Shown: piece by piece, positions 1-9,535 of the stretch
Position numbering within the stretch: the first letter of the stretch is position 1
Layout: the number at the start of each line of letters is the position of its first letter
From: Cordylochernes scorpioides
Taxonomy: Eukaryota; Arthropoda; Arachnida; Pseudoscorpiones; Chernetidae
Length of the DNA: 64,000 bases
Direction of reading: 5' to 3'
Assembly: GCA_030710605.1 (NCBI GenBank)
Contig: CP092877.1
Span: forward strand, 74,056,187-74,120,186
The notes under the pieces: generated by a model
Databases searched by the model: none
Told to the model about the DNA's origin: nothing
The model's input: the letters and a program-made list of their open reading frames with translations, nothing else
Position numbers and translations under genes: made by a program

Positions 1-660
1 CATCAGTGGTGAACCCTCCCAGCGGTTTCGCCAGTTTAATCTACCATACCGCTGTTATATTGCATTTTTTGGAACTTCCTTTTATAGTGATACTAATGCT
101 TGACTCTTCGAATGGGTATTTTAGATTAACTATGTACATAAGCTTTTAAGACAGCAGAATTACATATAATAATAAATATATAATATGCTTCGAGCAATCG
201 TTCTTCCGCATATATCAATTTGTGTCTTTTATTCAAACATTTATTTTACAATGCACTAGCGCGCCATCTGTTATCAAAGTACAAAACTATTCTAGACGCG
301 TAATATTCTTTTTAACACTTTCGACCCGAGGGACGTGATTTCGCATCCTTGCCGATTTTGCCTCAAGCCCGAAGGACGTGAATTCGCGTCCTCGATTTTC
401 AAAATTAAATATAAAATCGTCGGCGGCTGACACGAATTCACACCCACCAGGATCTTGTTCCATACCTTCTTGCCTATCTATCAGTAGGTTGGGGGGATGT
501 CAGCTGACCTAATATACCTGTAAAACTTTACGTGAGATCGTCATTCCATCAGCCCCTATTGCCTCCTATACAACTGAAGAATCGTCAGTCCTCAAAGTGT
601 TAAAAAAAAAAAAACAATTTATATTGCCCTTACTTGGCGCGTAAAACTTAGCTTTGGATG
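1..660. mobile_element. Family G fold-back arm, cut by the window edge and by a MITE
   Basis: The first bases match the CCCTCCC / GCGGTTTCGCC core that recurs at 900-1300, 16.9, 47.1, 59.2 and 62.8 kb. The arm continues through a GCGCCATCTGTTATC block (about 261-275) and an ACGCGTAATATTC block. It is interrupted at 312 and resumes after 603 with a CAATTT...CCCTTACT block that is contiguous in the copies at 16.8 and 59.0 kb. No coding capacity is seen. The left end lies outside the window. Confidence 0.6.
312..603. mobile_element. piggyBac-like MITE (TTAA target duplication)
   Basis: The 292-bp segment is bounded by TTAA at 312-315 and 600-603. Short inverted ends lie just inside them: CACTTT at 316-321 and AAAGTG at 594-599. 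TTAA duplication is the hallmark of piggyBac transposons. It splits a family G arm whose uninterrupted form exists elsewhere in the window, so the insertion is visible as such. The interior is GC-richer than the flanks and codes for nothing. The inverted ends are short, so the superfamily call is inferred mainly from TTAA. Confidence 0.55.
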
Positions 661-823
661 CATTATTGATTTTATTAAATCTATATTCTGATATATAAAG
701 AGTAATTAAAGTGAACATATCAGGCTCATCTAGGAATAAAAAAGAAACTTATACCTGGAAGACTGATGTTTTATCTTAATATTGACATAAAGGATCAATA
801 AATAGCAATAACGCGCCATCTAT

Positions 824-1493
824 ATGATAAAAATGAAAACACCAAAACGCGAATTTTTCTTTTCACAAATAAATCAAATTTGGACTGTTTTTATTGCGAT
901 GAAAAAATATTGGGAGGGCTTGGCTCATCAGGGATGAACCCTCCCAACGGTTTCGCCAATTTAATCTACCCGACCGCTTCTTCAGAGCTCTAATACTCTT
1001 TTGAATCATCCTACTTTTATATGCAACACTGAAGGGTGGAATCTTAGAAATGGTATTTAAGCAAACTATGTACATAAGCATTTAGGACAGTAGAATTACA
1101 TTTAAATATTTGCATCGAGTAATTATCTTCCTCTTCTTCTACTATCCTAAAAGCATATGTCCATAGTTTGCTTAAATACCATTTCTAAGATTCCACCCTT
1201 CAGATTTGCCTATAAAAGCAGAATGGTTCAATACAGTATTAGAGCTCTAAAGAAGCGGTCTGGTAGATTAAATTAGCGATACCGTTGGGAGGGTTCACCA
1301 CTGATGAGCCAACCCCTCTCATTATTTTTTCATCGCAATAAGGACAGTAGAAGTTTTCAAAATTCGAAACTATTATAGACGCGTATGATTATTTTGTAAA
1401 TTACACAATTTCTACTGCCCTTACTGCAATGGAAAAATTAATGGGAATTTGTTCTATTTGTGAAAAGAAAGATTCGCGTTTTGGTGTTTTTAT
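824..1493. mobile_element. Family G fold-back element, nearly complete
   Basis: Two long inverted arms (about 870-1080 and 1145-1355) flank a short centre near 1110. Outer arms match too: an AAACACCAAAACGCG block near 836 is mirrored near 1475-1490. Each arm holds the core GGGAGGG / CTCATCAG / CCCTCCC hairpin and a GCGGTTTCGCC-like block. A single-arm block at 1365-1445 lies between the inner and outer right arms. It is non-coding. The class is uncertain: it could be a fold-back DNA element or a PLE-derived inverted repeat. Confidence 0.65.
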
Positions 1494-1728
1494 TTGTAAT
1501 ATAAGGGATTATTTTTATCGAAATCTCTTTTTTGTTTTCTATACATAGTTTTATTCTCATTTTTCCTTAGAATGTTTAACCTCTTACATATAATTTTTTC
1601 CCTTTATTTTAATAAAAATGAAAAATGAACTAATTGTTGTAAATATATTTAATGCCACTTTTTTTTTTCTTTCTCCTTGTTATTATCATATGACTATACT
1701 TTACTGCTTAAAATTACTGTAAATATAC

Positions 1729-1878
1729 GGGGCTCTGGCACATTTGTAAGTGCAAAGTCGAACTGCTTTCACATGTGTAGACATGTGGGGCGCTTACAGT
1801 AAAAAGCAGTCGCTAACTACCCACCATAAATATCATGGACTGTACCACGTGTACTAGGGATAAGCAAAAAAAAAAACT
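1729..1878 (+). mobile_element. tRNA-derived SINE, 5'-truncated 3' half
   Basis: It carries the body and tail of the SINE defined at 20265-20578, from the GGGCTCTGGCACA block through GTACCACGTGTACTAGGGAT to a poly(A) tail. The tRNA-like head is missing, as expected for 5' truncation during reverse transcription. Confidence 0.75.
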
Positions 1879-1914
1879 GTAAATATGTATAGACAAATGT
1901 AAAAAAAAATACAT

Positions 1915-1980
1915 GTATGACAGCGCAAGTGTCCCTAAAGGGATAATCATGCTTTAAATTGAAATAAAATAAATCTAGAT
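1915..1980 (+). mobile_element. Probable LINE 3'-end remnant
   Basis: The block GCGCAAGTGTCCCT followed by GAAATAAAATAAAT matches a second copy near 60097-60155. The shared block ends in an AATAAA-rich tail, typical of a retrotransposon 3' end. No coding part is left. Confidence 0.35.
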
Positions 1981-2535
1981 TTAAATAGGTAACGTTTCCT
2001 ATTTATAAATAAGAGATAATCACAATACTTTGTGTTTTAATATTTAATTTAATTATATAAAAAGGTTAACCATAATATTTTTAACCACATAACCATAATA
2101 CCCTAATATATAAACAAACCAAACTTATGCAAATTTAGAGAAAGAAAGAGAAAGTACAGTGTTGCCGACTACCTAACTATGTTATAAAATCAATGAATAA
2201 TTAAATATTTTACATAAATAAATAAAATATCGAGAACTATTCGCAATTTTATAATAGTAAATCGCAATTTATCCTATATCTGAACATAAATAAATACAAA
2301 GCATGTTATAAGATATAAAAATTTATTTGAAATTTTAAGGTGAATACTGTGATTCATCATTGATATGAAAATACGATGTAAATAATCATTTTTGTAAAGA
2401 AAAACATAAAAGCTGTACACATCTCAAGTTTTGGTATCATCTAAATTAGGCTTAGTAAGTCCATCTGGCAAAAAGCTTTTTGTAATAATTACAATGATTC
2501 ATTCATGGTACTGCGAGGACCATTACGAAATGAGA
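1981..2535. other. AT-rich DNA, no feature recognised
   Basis: Only AT-rich sequence with short A/T runs is seen. No ORF, repeat copy or palindrome can be supported. Confidence 0.5.
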
Positions 2536-3592
2536 GTGTGGATTTACCTAGGCCTAATTCTATTTTTAGCAAATTGAAAATTACTGCCATCTATTGGACA
2601 TTTTGGGTACTATCTTATATAATGTGAATAAACCCATTTTAACACTATATTCTTTATTTGAAATCACAAAAGTTACGACATATATATATTTATTCAGTAT
2701 AGAATTTATTTTATTAATGTGTGGATTTACCTAGGCCTAATTCTATTTTTAGATAATTGAAAATTACTGCCATCTATCGGACATTTTGGGTACTATCTTA
2801 TATAATGTGAATAAACACATTTTAACACTATTTTATTTATTTGAAATCACAAAGGTTACGACATATATATATTTATTTATTCAGCATAGAATTTATTTTT
2901 TGAGAGTAATGTGTGGATTTACCTAGGCCTAATTCTATTTTTGGATATTTGAAAATTACTGCCATCTATCGGACATTTTTGATAATATCTTATATATATA
3001 TATATATATATTTGCTTATCCCTAGTACACGTGGTACAGGCCATGATAATCATGGTGGGTAGTTAGCGACTACTTTTTACTGTAAGCGCACCACATATCT
3101 ACACATGTGAAAAGCAGTTAGACTTTGCACTTACAAATGCCAGAGCCCCGTTTGGTTACTTGCACTCGCTGGTGGGGTTGGACTTTTGCAAGAATCGGGG
3201 GCCATTGGAGCATTTTTTTTTTTAAAACAGAAAAAAGTGTCCAATGCGGGAATCGAACCCGGGTACTAGTGGTCGAAAACCAAACGGTTTAACCAGCCTT
3301 CCACCGACCCCCCAATATCTTATATAATGTGAATAAACCCATTTTAACGCTATTTTATTTATTTAATATCACAAAAGTTACGACATATATATATTTAATT
3401 AACATAGAATGAGAGTAATGTGTGGATTTACCTAGGCCTATTCTATTTAGATAATTGAAAATTACTGCCATCTATCGGACAGTTTTGATACTATCTTATA
3501 TAATGTTAATAAACACATTTTAACGATATTTTATTTATTTGATATCACAAAGGTTACGACATATATATATTTATTTATTCAGCATAGAATAA
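2536..3592. repeat. Tandem repeat, four ~190-bp units
   Basis: Units start at the block GTGTGGATTTACCTAGGCC at 2536, 2719, 2911 and 3420. The third unit is lengthened by a SINE insertion. Each unit holds ACTGCCATCTATCGGACAT, an AATAAAC block and a TTACGACATATATATATTTA block. Units are 183-196 bp without the SINE and differ by small indels. Confidence 0.9.
3012..3313 (-). mobile_element. Full-length tRNA-derived SINE inserted in the satellite
   Basis: On the minus strand the element starts with a tRNA-like head that has a B-box-like GGTTCGATTCC, then runs to the GTACTAGGGATAAGCA end. A 13-bp duplication, AATATCTTATATA, lies at 2984-2996 and 3314-3326. The satellite unit reads through on both sides. 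This is direct evidence of insertion by LINE-type target-primed reverse transcription after the array formed. Confidence 0.88.
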
Positions 3593-3599
3593 TTTCTTA

Positions 3600-3612
3600 A
3601 ATAATTGGGATA
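3600..3612. repeat. Left target-site duplication of the LINE
   Basis: AATAATTGGGATA here is identical to 9413-9425, on either side of the LINE. Thirteen bases is a usual length for LINE duplications. Part of the right copy (TTGGGATA) also belongs to family A, so the match is strong but not fully independent. Confidence 0.6.
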
Positions 3613-4381
3613 GAGAAAATATCTTTATTTTACGGGGCTGCTAACCAAAATGAATGATTTTTGAGCCCCGATGGACGCATAAAGCGGAATATATACAAAG
3701 CATAGTTGGAGGGGCCTGGGGATGGGTGGCCAGGGATCATCGCCAGGTGAGGCCAGGAGAGCCGGGATGTAGAGGAGGACCGGGGGGGAGCAGGGTGGTG
3801 ATCCGCGGAGTTCAGGGGGTGGCAGAGACGGGTTCAATGGTGTTGAAGCAGGCGTAGCAGGTTTGTAGCAGGCAGACAAGCCGCAATGCACGATGTAAAG
3901 TATCAAGGTGCTGCACGCAACCAAGGCTGTTCAAAAAGGTTAGATTCCCCAGGCCAGGGAAAATAAAAGAAAGACAACTGTTGTTTAAATAAGAATATTA
4001 GATAAAGCGAGAATGATTCAGCAACTGATGGGAAAAGATAGATTATTATTTTATTTATTTATTATTATTATTATTATTATTTTTTTTTTTGTAAAAATGA
4101 ATATATTAAAGTTTTGGATAAGAATACTGGTGGGGTACCAGTGCTAAGACGACCAACCAGAAAAGTACACCATGGATTGCATAGCGCGTTCAAATGGGTC
4201 GCTGCGTAAGTCGATTTCTCGAGCAGCCCGCGCCGTCGAATCGCCAAACCATTTGCCCTCTGTCCTTGGGTTACAGAGACAGCGTCAGGGGCGATCACAT
4301 ACGCAGGGCAGGTCGCGAAACCGATCTTAAACAGCGGCACATGCCAGAGTTACGTCTACGAGCGGCCGCCAATGACCGGTG
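3613..4381 (-). other. LINE 3' untranslated region
   Basis: It follows the ORF2 stop. The GC-rich blocks (3640-3960, 4100-4381) match the element's composition rather than the flanks. An ATT/T-rich microsatellite splits it at 4040-4092. It ends against the duplicated AATAATTGGGATA. Confidence 0.55.
4040..4092. repeat. ATT/T microsatellite inside the LINE 3' region
   Basis: Repeated TTA/TTTA units are followed by a T run. On the LINE strand this reads as poly(A) followed by TAA repeats, so it may mark an internal or alternative 3' end. TAA-repeat tails are known for I-type elements. Confidence 0.7.
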
Positions 4382-7300
4382 TTAACCATGAGGTGAGGAG
4401 TCCGAGTCACTTAGGTGATCGGAATCCTCCGCGCGGACGCGTGGCTTAAGTCTATCAGAGGCCTTTAGGAACTCCAGGCAGGCTCGCCAAGTGCTCCTGT
4501 TGAAAATAAAGTCTTTGAGTGACCGCGGAGTGTACCCTAATTCTTCTGCACAGGTGGAAAGAAGGGGGAATCTAAGGGCATCAAGACTGCTGCACTCAAG
4601 CACGATGTGAGACAGAGTTTCTTCCCTGTCGGCGTCGCAGTAAGGGCAGGAAGGATCGTCAATGACGCCTATCCTGTGGGCGAAACTGTCCGTCCACGTG
4701 TGTCCCGTTAGCAGGCCTACCACAATGTGCTCGCTAGGGACGATGTACGCATACCTTTTGTCTAAAAGACTCATTGGAGTAAGGCCAAAGCGGGTGTGGA
4801 TAGAAGGAGCTAGAGAGAGGAATCTGCTTTCCCATGCTTCACGCGCCCGGCCGTAGATTGCCGATTTTACAAACGACAAAGGAGCGAGTTTGTAACAGCT
4901 TGGGTCAGCAGACTCAGCACCCCGCTTTGCGAGTGTGTCCGCAATGTCATTACCCACGTTCCCACTGTGGCCCTTGATCCATTGTATGGTGCATCTGTTC
5001 CCGTTGCGATTCAATCGCGAAATCAGTAGCAGAGCTCTGTCAATAAGGTAATTACCAGTCTTAGAGTTCAGAACTGACTTCACGACTGAGAGGTTGTCCA
5101 GGAAGAATCCTAAGGTTAGATGATTAGGTAAAGTGGTTGCGTTTTCAAGAGCCTTAACCAATCCAAGGGCTTCCGCCTGAAAGACAGAACAATGAGGGGA
5201 CAGAACATGAGATTCACGTATTTCAGGTGCACAATCGAGACAAGAGAACCTGTACACGCCGGCGCCAACTCCATCTCTGGTTTTGGAACCATCTGTATAG
5301 TATGCCACGTGGAAGAAAAGAGCAGGAATATTACTGGGAGCGGAGTAATAGGGGGGGTAGGGGAGAGGATGTGGAAAGGGAGGAGGCTCGAGTGGAATTT
5401 CAGCGTCAACCAATCCATACTTTTTAAGGTATAGCTCAGTTTTAGCCAAGATTTCCAGATCGAGAGGAAGGACTCTGGAGAGGGAGATTAGAGCAGCGTT
5501 GCTGGTTGATCTGAAAGCTCTACAAGCTCTCACTAGGAAAGGCCTTTGAGCACTCAGTAGAACATTCAAGGAGCGTTGAGAAAGATTAGGAAACCAAACC
5601 GCCGAGGCATAGGCAATGGCCGGAACAACCACTTGCAGATACAGAGTTCTCAAGGCGCGGTAACCAAAACCAAAGTTGAGATTAGCGGCTGCGGTCAAAC
5701 GCGGCAACATGCCGCGGACCTTGGCGCAGACTTCAACTACGTGCTGGTAGAAAGATAGACGTTGATCAAATCTCACTCCCAGCACCTTAATTGAGTCGCA
5801 CCATTGGATTGGCCGTCCGTGGATAACCAGATCCCGGCGCGGTTCAGGCAGTCTCCCGTGTGGTCTGAGGAGAACCATAGCCTGGCACTTCCCCACGCTG
5901 AGTTCCAGTTTATGCAAACTGCACCACCTAGCGATCATATCTATGGTGTGTTGGGCCGCGGGAAGTTGACTAGGTCGGCATCCCGAGACCACCACGACCA
6001 GATCATCCGCGTAGGCTTGCGGGAAAACATTATTCCTGTAGTCCAGCGTGAGGAGTTCATCAAAGACAATATTCCAAAGGAATGGGCCGAGAACTGAACC
6101 CTGGGGACATCCTTTGGAAATTCGTCTCGACACAGTACAACCATTCATAGATAGTCTCACAACACGGTTACATAGAAACGAGTTTATCAGGTGATAAATG
6201 TTTCTGGGACAGACGCTTTTGTGCAACGCTCTCAAGATACTGGAGTGGAGCACGTTGTCAAAAGCGCCTTTAACATCAAAAGAAAGAAGAAGACAAGATT
6301 TCCTATTTTTAATCGTCCGGGTTATAGTAGATTTTAGATTTAAGAGTGCGGCTGTAGTAGATCTACAAGGCTTAAATCCGAACTGGTTTGGAGGCGCTTT
6401 ACACATCCTATCGGCCATCCACGACAGCCTAGCAAGAATTAGACGCTCAAGGATCTTGCCCAAACCAGGCAGCATCGTGATTGGACGGTGTGATGCGAGA
6501 AAGTCCTCCCCACTTCGCTTGGGGACGAGAACGACGTCCCCCAGCTTCCATGTAGATGGAAAGTGGCCAGTGGTTAAACACATGTTGAAAATACTTAGAA
6601 AAAACGTCCGAAAATGTTTAACTAGTTTTACGATAAGAAGAGGTGGCATGCCATCACTACCAGGAGAAGAAGATAAGTTTACCTTATCCGCTGTCAACAA
6701 CAACTCGTTATCTGTAAACAAAGGGTCGTTATCAGATGACGATGCGATGACTTTGCTTAAATCTTTGTGTTCTAACATGGTATCGGCCGGGACGCGGCCG
6801 AAATAGTAATCTAATACGTGATTTAATGTGTCCCGCGGACCTTCAGTGAAGCCGCTACCAACTGGGAGAGCTGAGAGGGGTTTGCGCTTAAAATTTCCCT
6901 TGATGAAACTGTAGATTCCACCCCAAGGGCTGATTTCGCAACGCGAGCAGGCTGCCCTCCATGCTTCTTTCTTAGCCAGTCTCCTCGCACGGCGATATCT
7001 TGCCTTCAGTCTTTTGTAAAAGACCTCCAGCACACCCTTAACGACACCGCGTGCCTTTATAAAGGCCCGCTGTGCCTTTTGAGTGGCTCTTTTGAGAGGA
7101 TTCAAATCAGATTTCCACCAAGAGATGGACTTGAGGTATTTATCACTTCTGGGACGGGATGGAATGGTGTTTAGACATGTGTGAAAAATCTCTTCGCCGA
7201 GTAAATTAATTACATCGTCGAGGGAGGATGAGTCACGCACATTTTCTAAAAAAAGATTAATATTTTCTATTTTTTGGCTGAAATGTTCAAAAACTCTATC

Positions 7301-8062
7301 CCAGTCAGCGCGACCAAAGCTGAAGTATATTTCGCTAAATTTGTTTAATTTAAATCTGGTGTTGTCCTGTGAAGAGGGAGCAAAATTGAGGTTAAAGACG
7401 AGGCGTTTGTGGTCAGACAACTCCTGGTACTCAGGATGCCAATCGGTAACGCTATTTACAAGGCCAGCACTACAGCAAGTGACGTCGATGGAAGAAGAGC
7501 GGTTGCCCTCCTCCCACGTCACCGCGCCGTGAGTGTTGAGCACATGCAAATAGTTGGCATCAATAAAGTTTTCAACTAGATCTCTCTTAGGTGAGTGATG
7601 CCTGAGGAGCAGAGGTTTATCCGACCACCTAATAGATTCAACATTTAGATCGCCGCAAAAAATGACCTCGTCATAGTTCAGAGAATTAAGGCTAAAATTT
7701 ATCTTATCGAGAAGAGGGGAGGGATCACATGATGGCGGAAGGTAAACATTACAAAGAAGAATACTTTTACCACTCAATTCACACATGACAAACACGACAT
7801 TAACACTGGACAAATGAGACAAATGGACAAATTTAAGGCTAGGATTTACTACAATGACCATAGCTCCCAACCTAGAGTTTGTAATAGGGCCATAGCAAAC
7901 TCTGTTAGATGGGATTGGCAGCGATGGGATTTTGCCGCGCGCGGCTGGGAGCTCTTGTAAAAGTAGTAAATCTATGTTCTCCTCACGACAATCATTCAAT
8001 ACTGAATACAAACAAGGCTGAGAGCGTCTTATATTGATTTGTAGGCACTTGAAAACAATCAT
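4382..8062 (-). CDS. LINE ORF2: endonuclease / reverse transcriptase / RNase H polyprotein
   Basis: Intact 1226-aa ORF of an R1/I-type retrotransposon that nicks the target and reverse-transcribes the element RNA. An AP-type endonuclease spans residues 1-225 (N9, E37 in LLLQE, GDLNV 137-141, SDH 216-218). The RT spans about 450-740: motif A FDVKGAFD with D596, motif B GCPQGSVLGP 651-660, catalytic YADD 684-687. RNase H follows at about 918-1045 with all four acidic residues (D924, E964, D989, D1039) and GHSGN 1031-1035. A C-terminal CX2CX9HX4C finger uses C1139, C1142, H1152 and C1157. No stop or frameshift is seen. The start ATG overlaps the ORF1 TGA as ATGA, implying coupled reinitiation as described for the R1-clade element SART1. 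Catalytic residues look intact; activity is unproven, and this copy's ORF1 is broken. Confidence 0.93.
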   Translation of the reverse strand: MIVFKCLQINIRRSQPCLYSVLNDCREENIDLLLLQELPAARGKIPSLPIPSNRVCYGPITNSRLGAMVIVVNPSLKFVHLSHLSSVNVVFVMCELSGKSILLCNVYLPPSCDPSPLLDKINFSLNSLNYDEVIFCGDLNVESIRWSDKPLLLRHHSPKRDLVENFIDANYLHVLNTHGAVTWEEGNRSSSIDVTCCSAGLVNSVTDWHPEYQELSDHKRLVFNLNFAPSSQDNTRFKLNKFSEIYFSFGRADWDRVFEHFSQKIENINLFLENVRDSSSLDDVINLLGEEIFHTCLNTIPSRPRSDKYLKSISWWKSDLNPLKRATQKAQRAFIKARGVVKGVLEVFYKRLKARYRRARRLAKKEAWRAACSRCEISPWGGIYSFIKGNFKRKPLSALPVGSGFTEGPRDTLNHVLDYYFGRVPADTMLEHKDLSKVIASSSDNDPLFTDNELLLTADKVNLSSSPGSDGMPPLLIVKLVKHFRTFFLSIFNMCLTTGHFPSTWKLGDVVLVPKRSGEDFLASHRPITMLPGLGKILERLILARLSWMADRMCKAPPNQFGFKPCRSTTAALLNLKSTITRTIKNRKSCLLLSFDVKGAFDNVLHSSILRALHKSVCPRNIYHLINSFLCNRVVRLSMNGCTVSRRISKGCPQGSVLGPFLWNIVFDELLTLDYRNNVFPQAYADDLVVVVSGCRPSQLPAAQHTIDMIARWCSLHKLELSVGKCQAMVLLRPHGRLPEPRRDLVIHGRPIQWCDSIKVLGVRFDQRLSFYQHVVEVCAKVRGMLPRLTAAANLNFGFGYRALRTLYLQVVVPAIAYASAVWFPNLSQRSLNVLLSAQRPFLVRACRAFRSTSNAALISLSRVLPLDLEILAKTELYLKKYGLVDAEIPLEPPPFPHPLPYPPYYSAPSNIPALFFHVAYYTDGSKTRDGVGAGVYRFSCLDCAPEIRESHVLSPHCSVFQAEALGLVKALENATTLPNHLTLGFFLDNLSVVKSVLNSKTGNYLIDRALLLISRLNRNGNRCTIQWIKGHSGNVGNDIADTLAKRGAESADPSCYKLAPLSFVKSAIYGRAREAWESRFLSLAPSIHTRFGLTPMSLLDKRYAYIVPSEHIVVGLLTGHTWTDSFAHRIGVIDDPSCPYCDADREETLSHIVLECSSLDALRFPLLSTCAEELGYTPRSLKDFIFNRSTWRACLEFLKASDRLKPRVRAEDSDHLSDSDSSPHG

Positions 8063-9321
8063 TTGACTATCGACTTATTGAACTGATCCTGGGCATCTCG
8101 CATGTGCTTGCACATCATGGAGTTGGCATTGTGCTTGTCACCGCACCTGTGACACTTAAGCGCGCTTTTATTTTCACAGGCAGTGGTAAGATGTGCACCT
8201 GCACAATTGGCGCACTTGGGCGCATTGGTGCACTTTTTACCATCAGTGTGCGTCCTGTGAGAGAGGCTACCGCAGATACCACATGGGAAGACGCGTTTCG
8301 CCTGGGCGAGCCTGAGGGACAGGAAGTCAACAGTGACGCGGCCGCGTGCAAGGAGAGCTTCCTCGATACCCTTATTGACCTCTATGATAGCGGTGGAAGG
8401 CAAACCTTCCTTCCTAATCAATTTAACCAGCTTCAAGCCGCCGCTGTTATTAATTAACTGCGGGGCTATCACAGGGTTTTCCATCAGATCAGACACCAGA
8501 TCAGATTCAGATTTTTCGACAGGGATGCCGAAAATTGCCAACCTGGGCCTGAATGTCGGGTTTGGTAGGACTTTAAGTCCGTCAATGTTGGCGGTCTTAA
8601 ATCCGTCCACAAACCGCTTTGATTATGCAGAATTGGGAAAGTGAAGGACAAGTTTTTTGTCCTTCCCAGTTACCGCCGTCACATCACAACTCTTCAACTG
8701 TGGAGTCTTGGCAATTTTGGCTCTGATGGCCTCGAAAGATAAGGTGTCTGAGCCAATTTTTACATGGTTTACACTGTTCTTTAACGTCTGCGCGTAGGTT
8801 GAACGCGCTGGCACTCTAGGGTGTACAGTTGTGGGTTGGTTGGACCTAATTTGGATAGCAGAAGTATCAGGTTGGGGGATCATTTTAACGGGGTTAGGAG
8901 GAGAGGGAGGCTTGGCCAACCTTTTCCTAAGTTGGATGACCTCATTTTCAACTATTTTTACATTTTTTTTGAAGATTCTTAACACTTCAGTTTGTAAAGC
9001 GTTAAAAATACGCCTTACATCGTCTTTCACTGAGTCAGATAACCCAGTGCGGGTGGTAGCAGGAAGGTTAGAGGCAGCGATATCCGCTACCTCATGAAAA
9101 TTTTTGTTGAAAAGAGAATCTATCTCTTCCCAGCAGTCAGAGGATCCAGAATGGGTACAGGAAGGAATGGAAGTAGGGGCCTGGGGGATCTTACCTTGGG
9201 CAGTCCTATTAATAGGAGCGGAGACCTCTTCGGCCACGGTCCCAGGACTTGTGGAGGGCTCCAAAGGTGGGAATGGGTCGTCAGCTGACATGGCCCGCGT
9301 CTGCCGGCGAGTAAAGACCAT
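8059..9321 (-). pseudogene. LINE ORF1 (gag-like, three zinc knuckles), one in-frame stop
   Basis: RNA-binding protein of the same LINE; it should coat the element RNA. Translation starts at 9321 (MVFTRRQTR) and runs 232 aa to TAA at 8623-8625. The same frame then continues without shift for 187 more codons to TGA at 8061-8059. The second part holds an RNA-recognition-like stretch and three CCHC knuckles: C110/C113/H118/C127 (irregular), C133/C136/H140/C145 and C153/C156/H160/C167, numbered from codon 8610. The N-terminal part is Ser/Thr/Pro-rich and low complexity. The total of about 419 codons is normal for R1/I ORF1. One point change explains the break, so the inactivation looks recent. A sequencing error or stop readthrough cannot be excluded. 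Confidence 0.85.
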
Positions 9322-9360
9322 CTTGTATCTTGTCTCTTCGTGGTTGTTATGGTAGTCAGT

Positions 9361-9412
9361 CGTTGTAAAAAAAAAAAAAAAAATTATATATATATATATA
9401 TTTTTTTAGGCT
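9361..9412. repeat. Low-complexity A-run and TA-repeat at the LINE 5' edge
   Basis: An A run at about 9367-9383 and a TA repeat lie between the LINE 5' region and the right duplication. They may be extra bases added at 5' integration or pre-existing simple sequence. Confidence 0.6.
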
Positions 9413-9535
9413 AATAATTGGGATAAAACAACAACGAGTTTTTATAGGGGAAGAGCGACCTCTCGCGGTCGATTTAACAGAGTATTTGAATCTATGAAAT
9501 TATAATTTAAAATAAAATAATATTTTTATATAACA
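9413..9535 (+). mobile_element. Family A repeat, 3' third
   Basis: It matches 53.9 and 54.8 kb from TTGGGATAAAACAACAACGA through GTCGATTTAACAGAGTATTTGAA to the terminal TATATAACA at 9535. The LINE replaces the upstream two thirds. Its first bases form the right copy of the LINE target duplication (9413-9425). Confidence 0.75.

Larger units (their letters stand above)
3613..9412 (-). mobile_element. Non-LTR retrotransposon (R1/I group), nearly full length
   Basis: The ~5.8-kb element is read on the minus strand: a short 5' region (9322-9412), ORF1 (9321-8059, one in-frame stop), ORF2 (8062-4382, intact) and a ~770-bp 3' region. The minus-strand 3' end has AATAAA near 3630 but no clear poly(A). 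An ATT-rich microsatellite at 4040-4092 lies inside the 3' region and could instead mark the true end. GC content is much higher than in the flanks. The gene order (gag-like ORF1 with CCHC knuckles, then endonuclease-RT-RNase H-CCHC) fits the R1/LOA/I assemblage of arthropod LINEs; motif B (GCPQGSVLGP) looks most like R1/LOA. No 28S rDNA target sequence is seen around it. Confidence 0.85.

Noticed and set aside
3240-3313. tRNA gene on the minus strand
   Set aside because: The tRNA-like head belongs to a SINE with body, tail and target duplication; the acceptor stem does not close.
3654-3857. Small ORF in the GC-rich block beside the satellite
   Set aside because: It lies antisense in the LINE 3' region and has no recognisable domain.
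4382-8062. Site-specific R1 insertion in 28S rDNA
   Set aside because: Both flanks are satellite and family A DNA, not ribosomal sequence.
5192-9355. Plus-strand ORFs across the LINE (for example 6198-6806 and 8104-8457)
   Set aside because: They are antisense shadows of the GC-rich ORF1 and ORF2.
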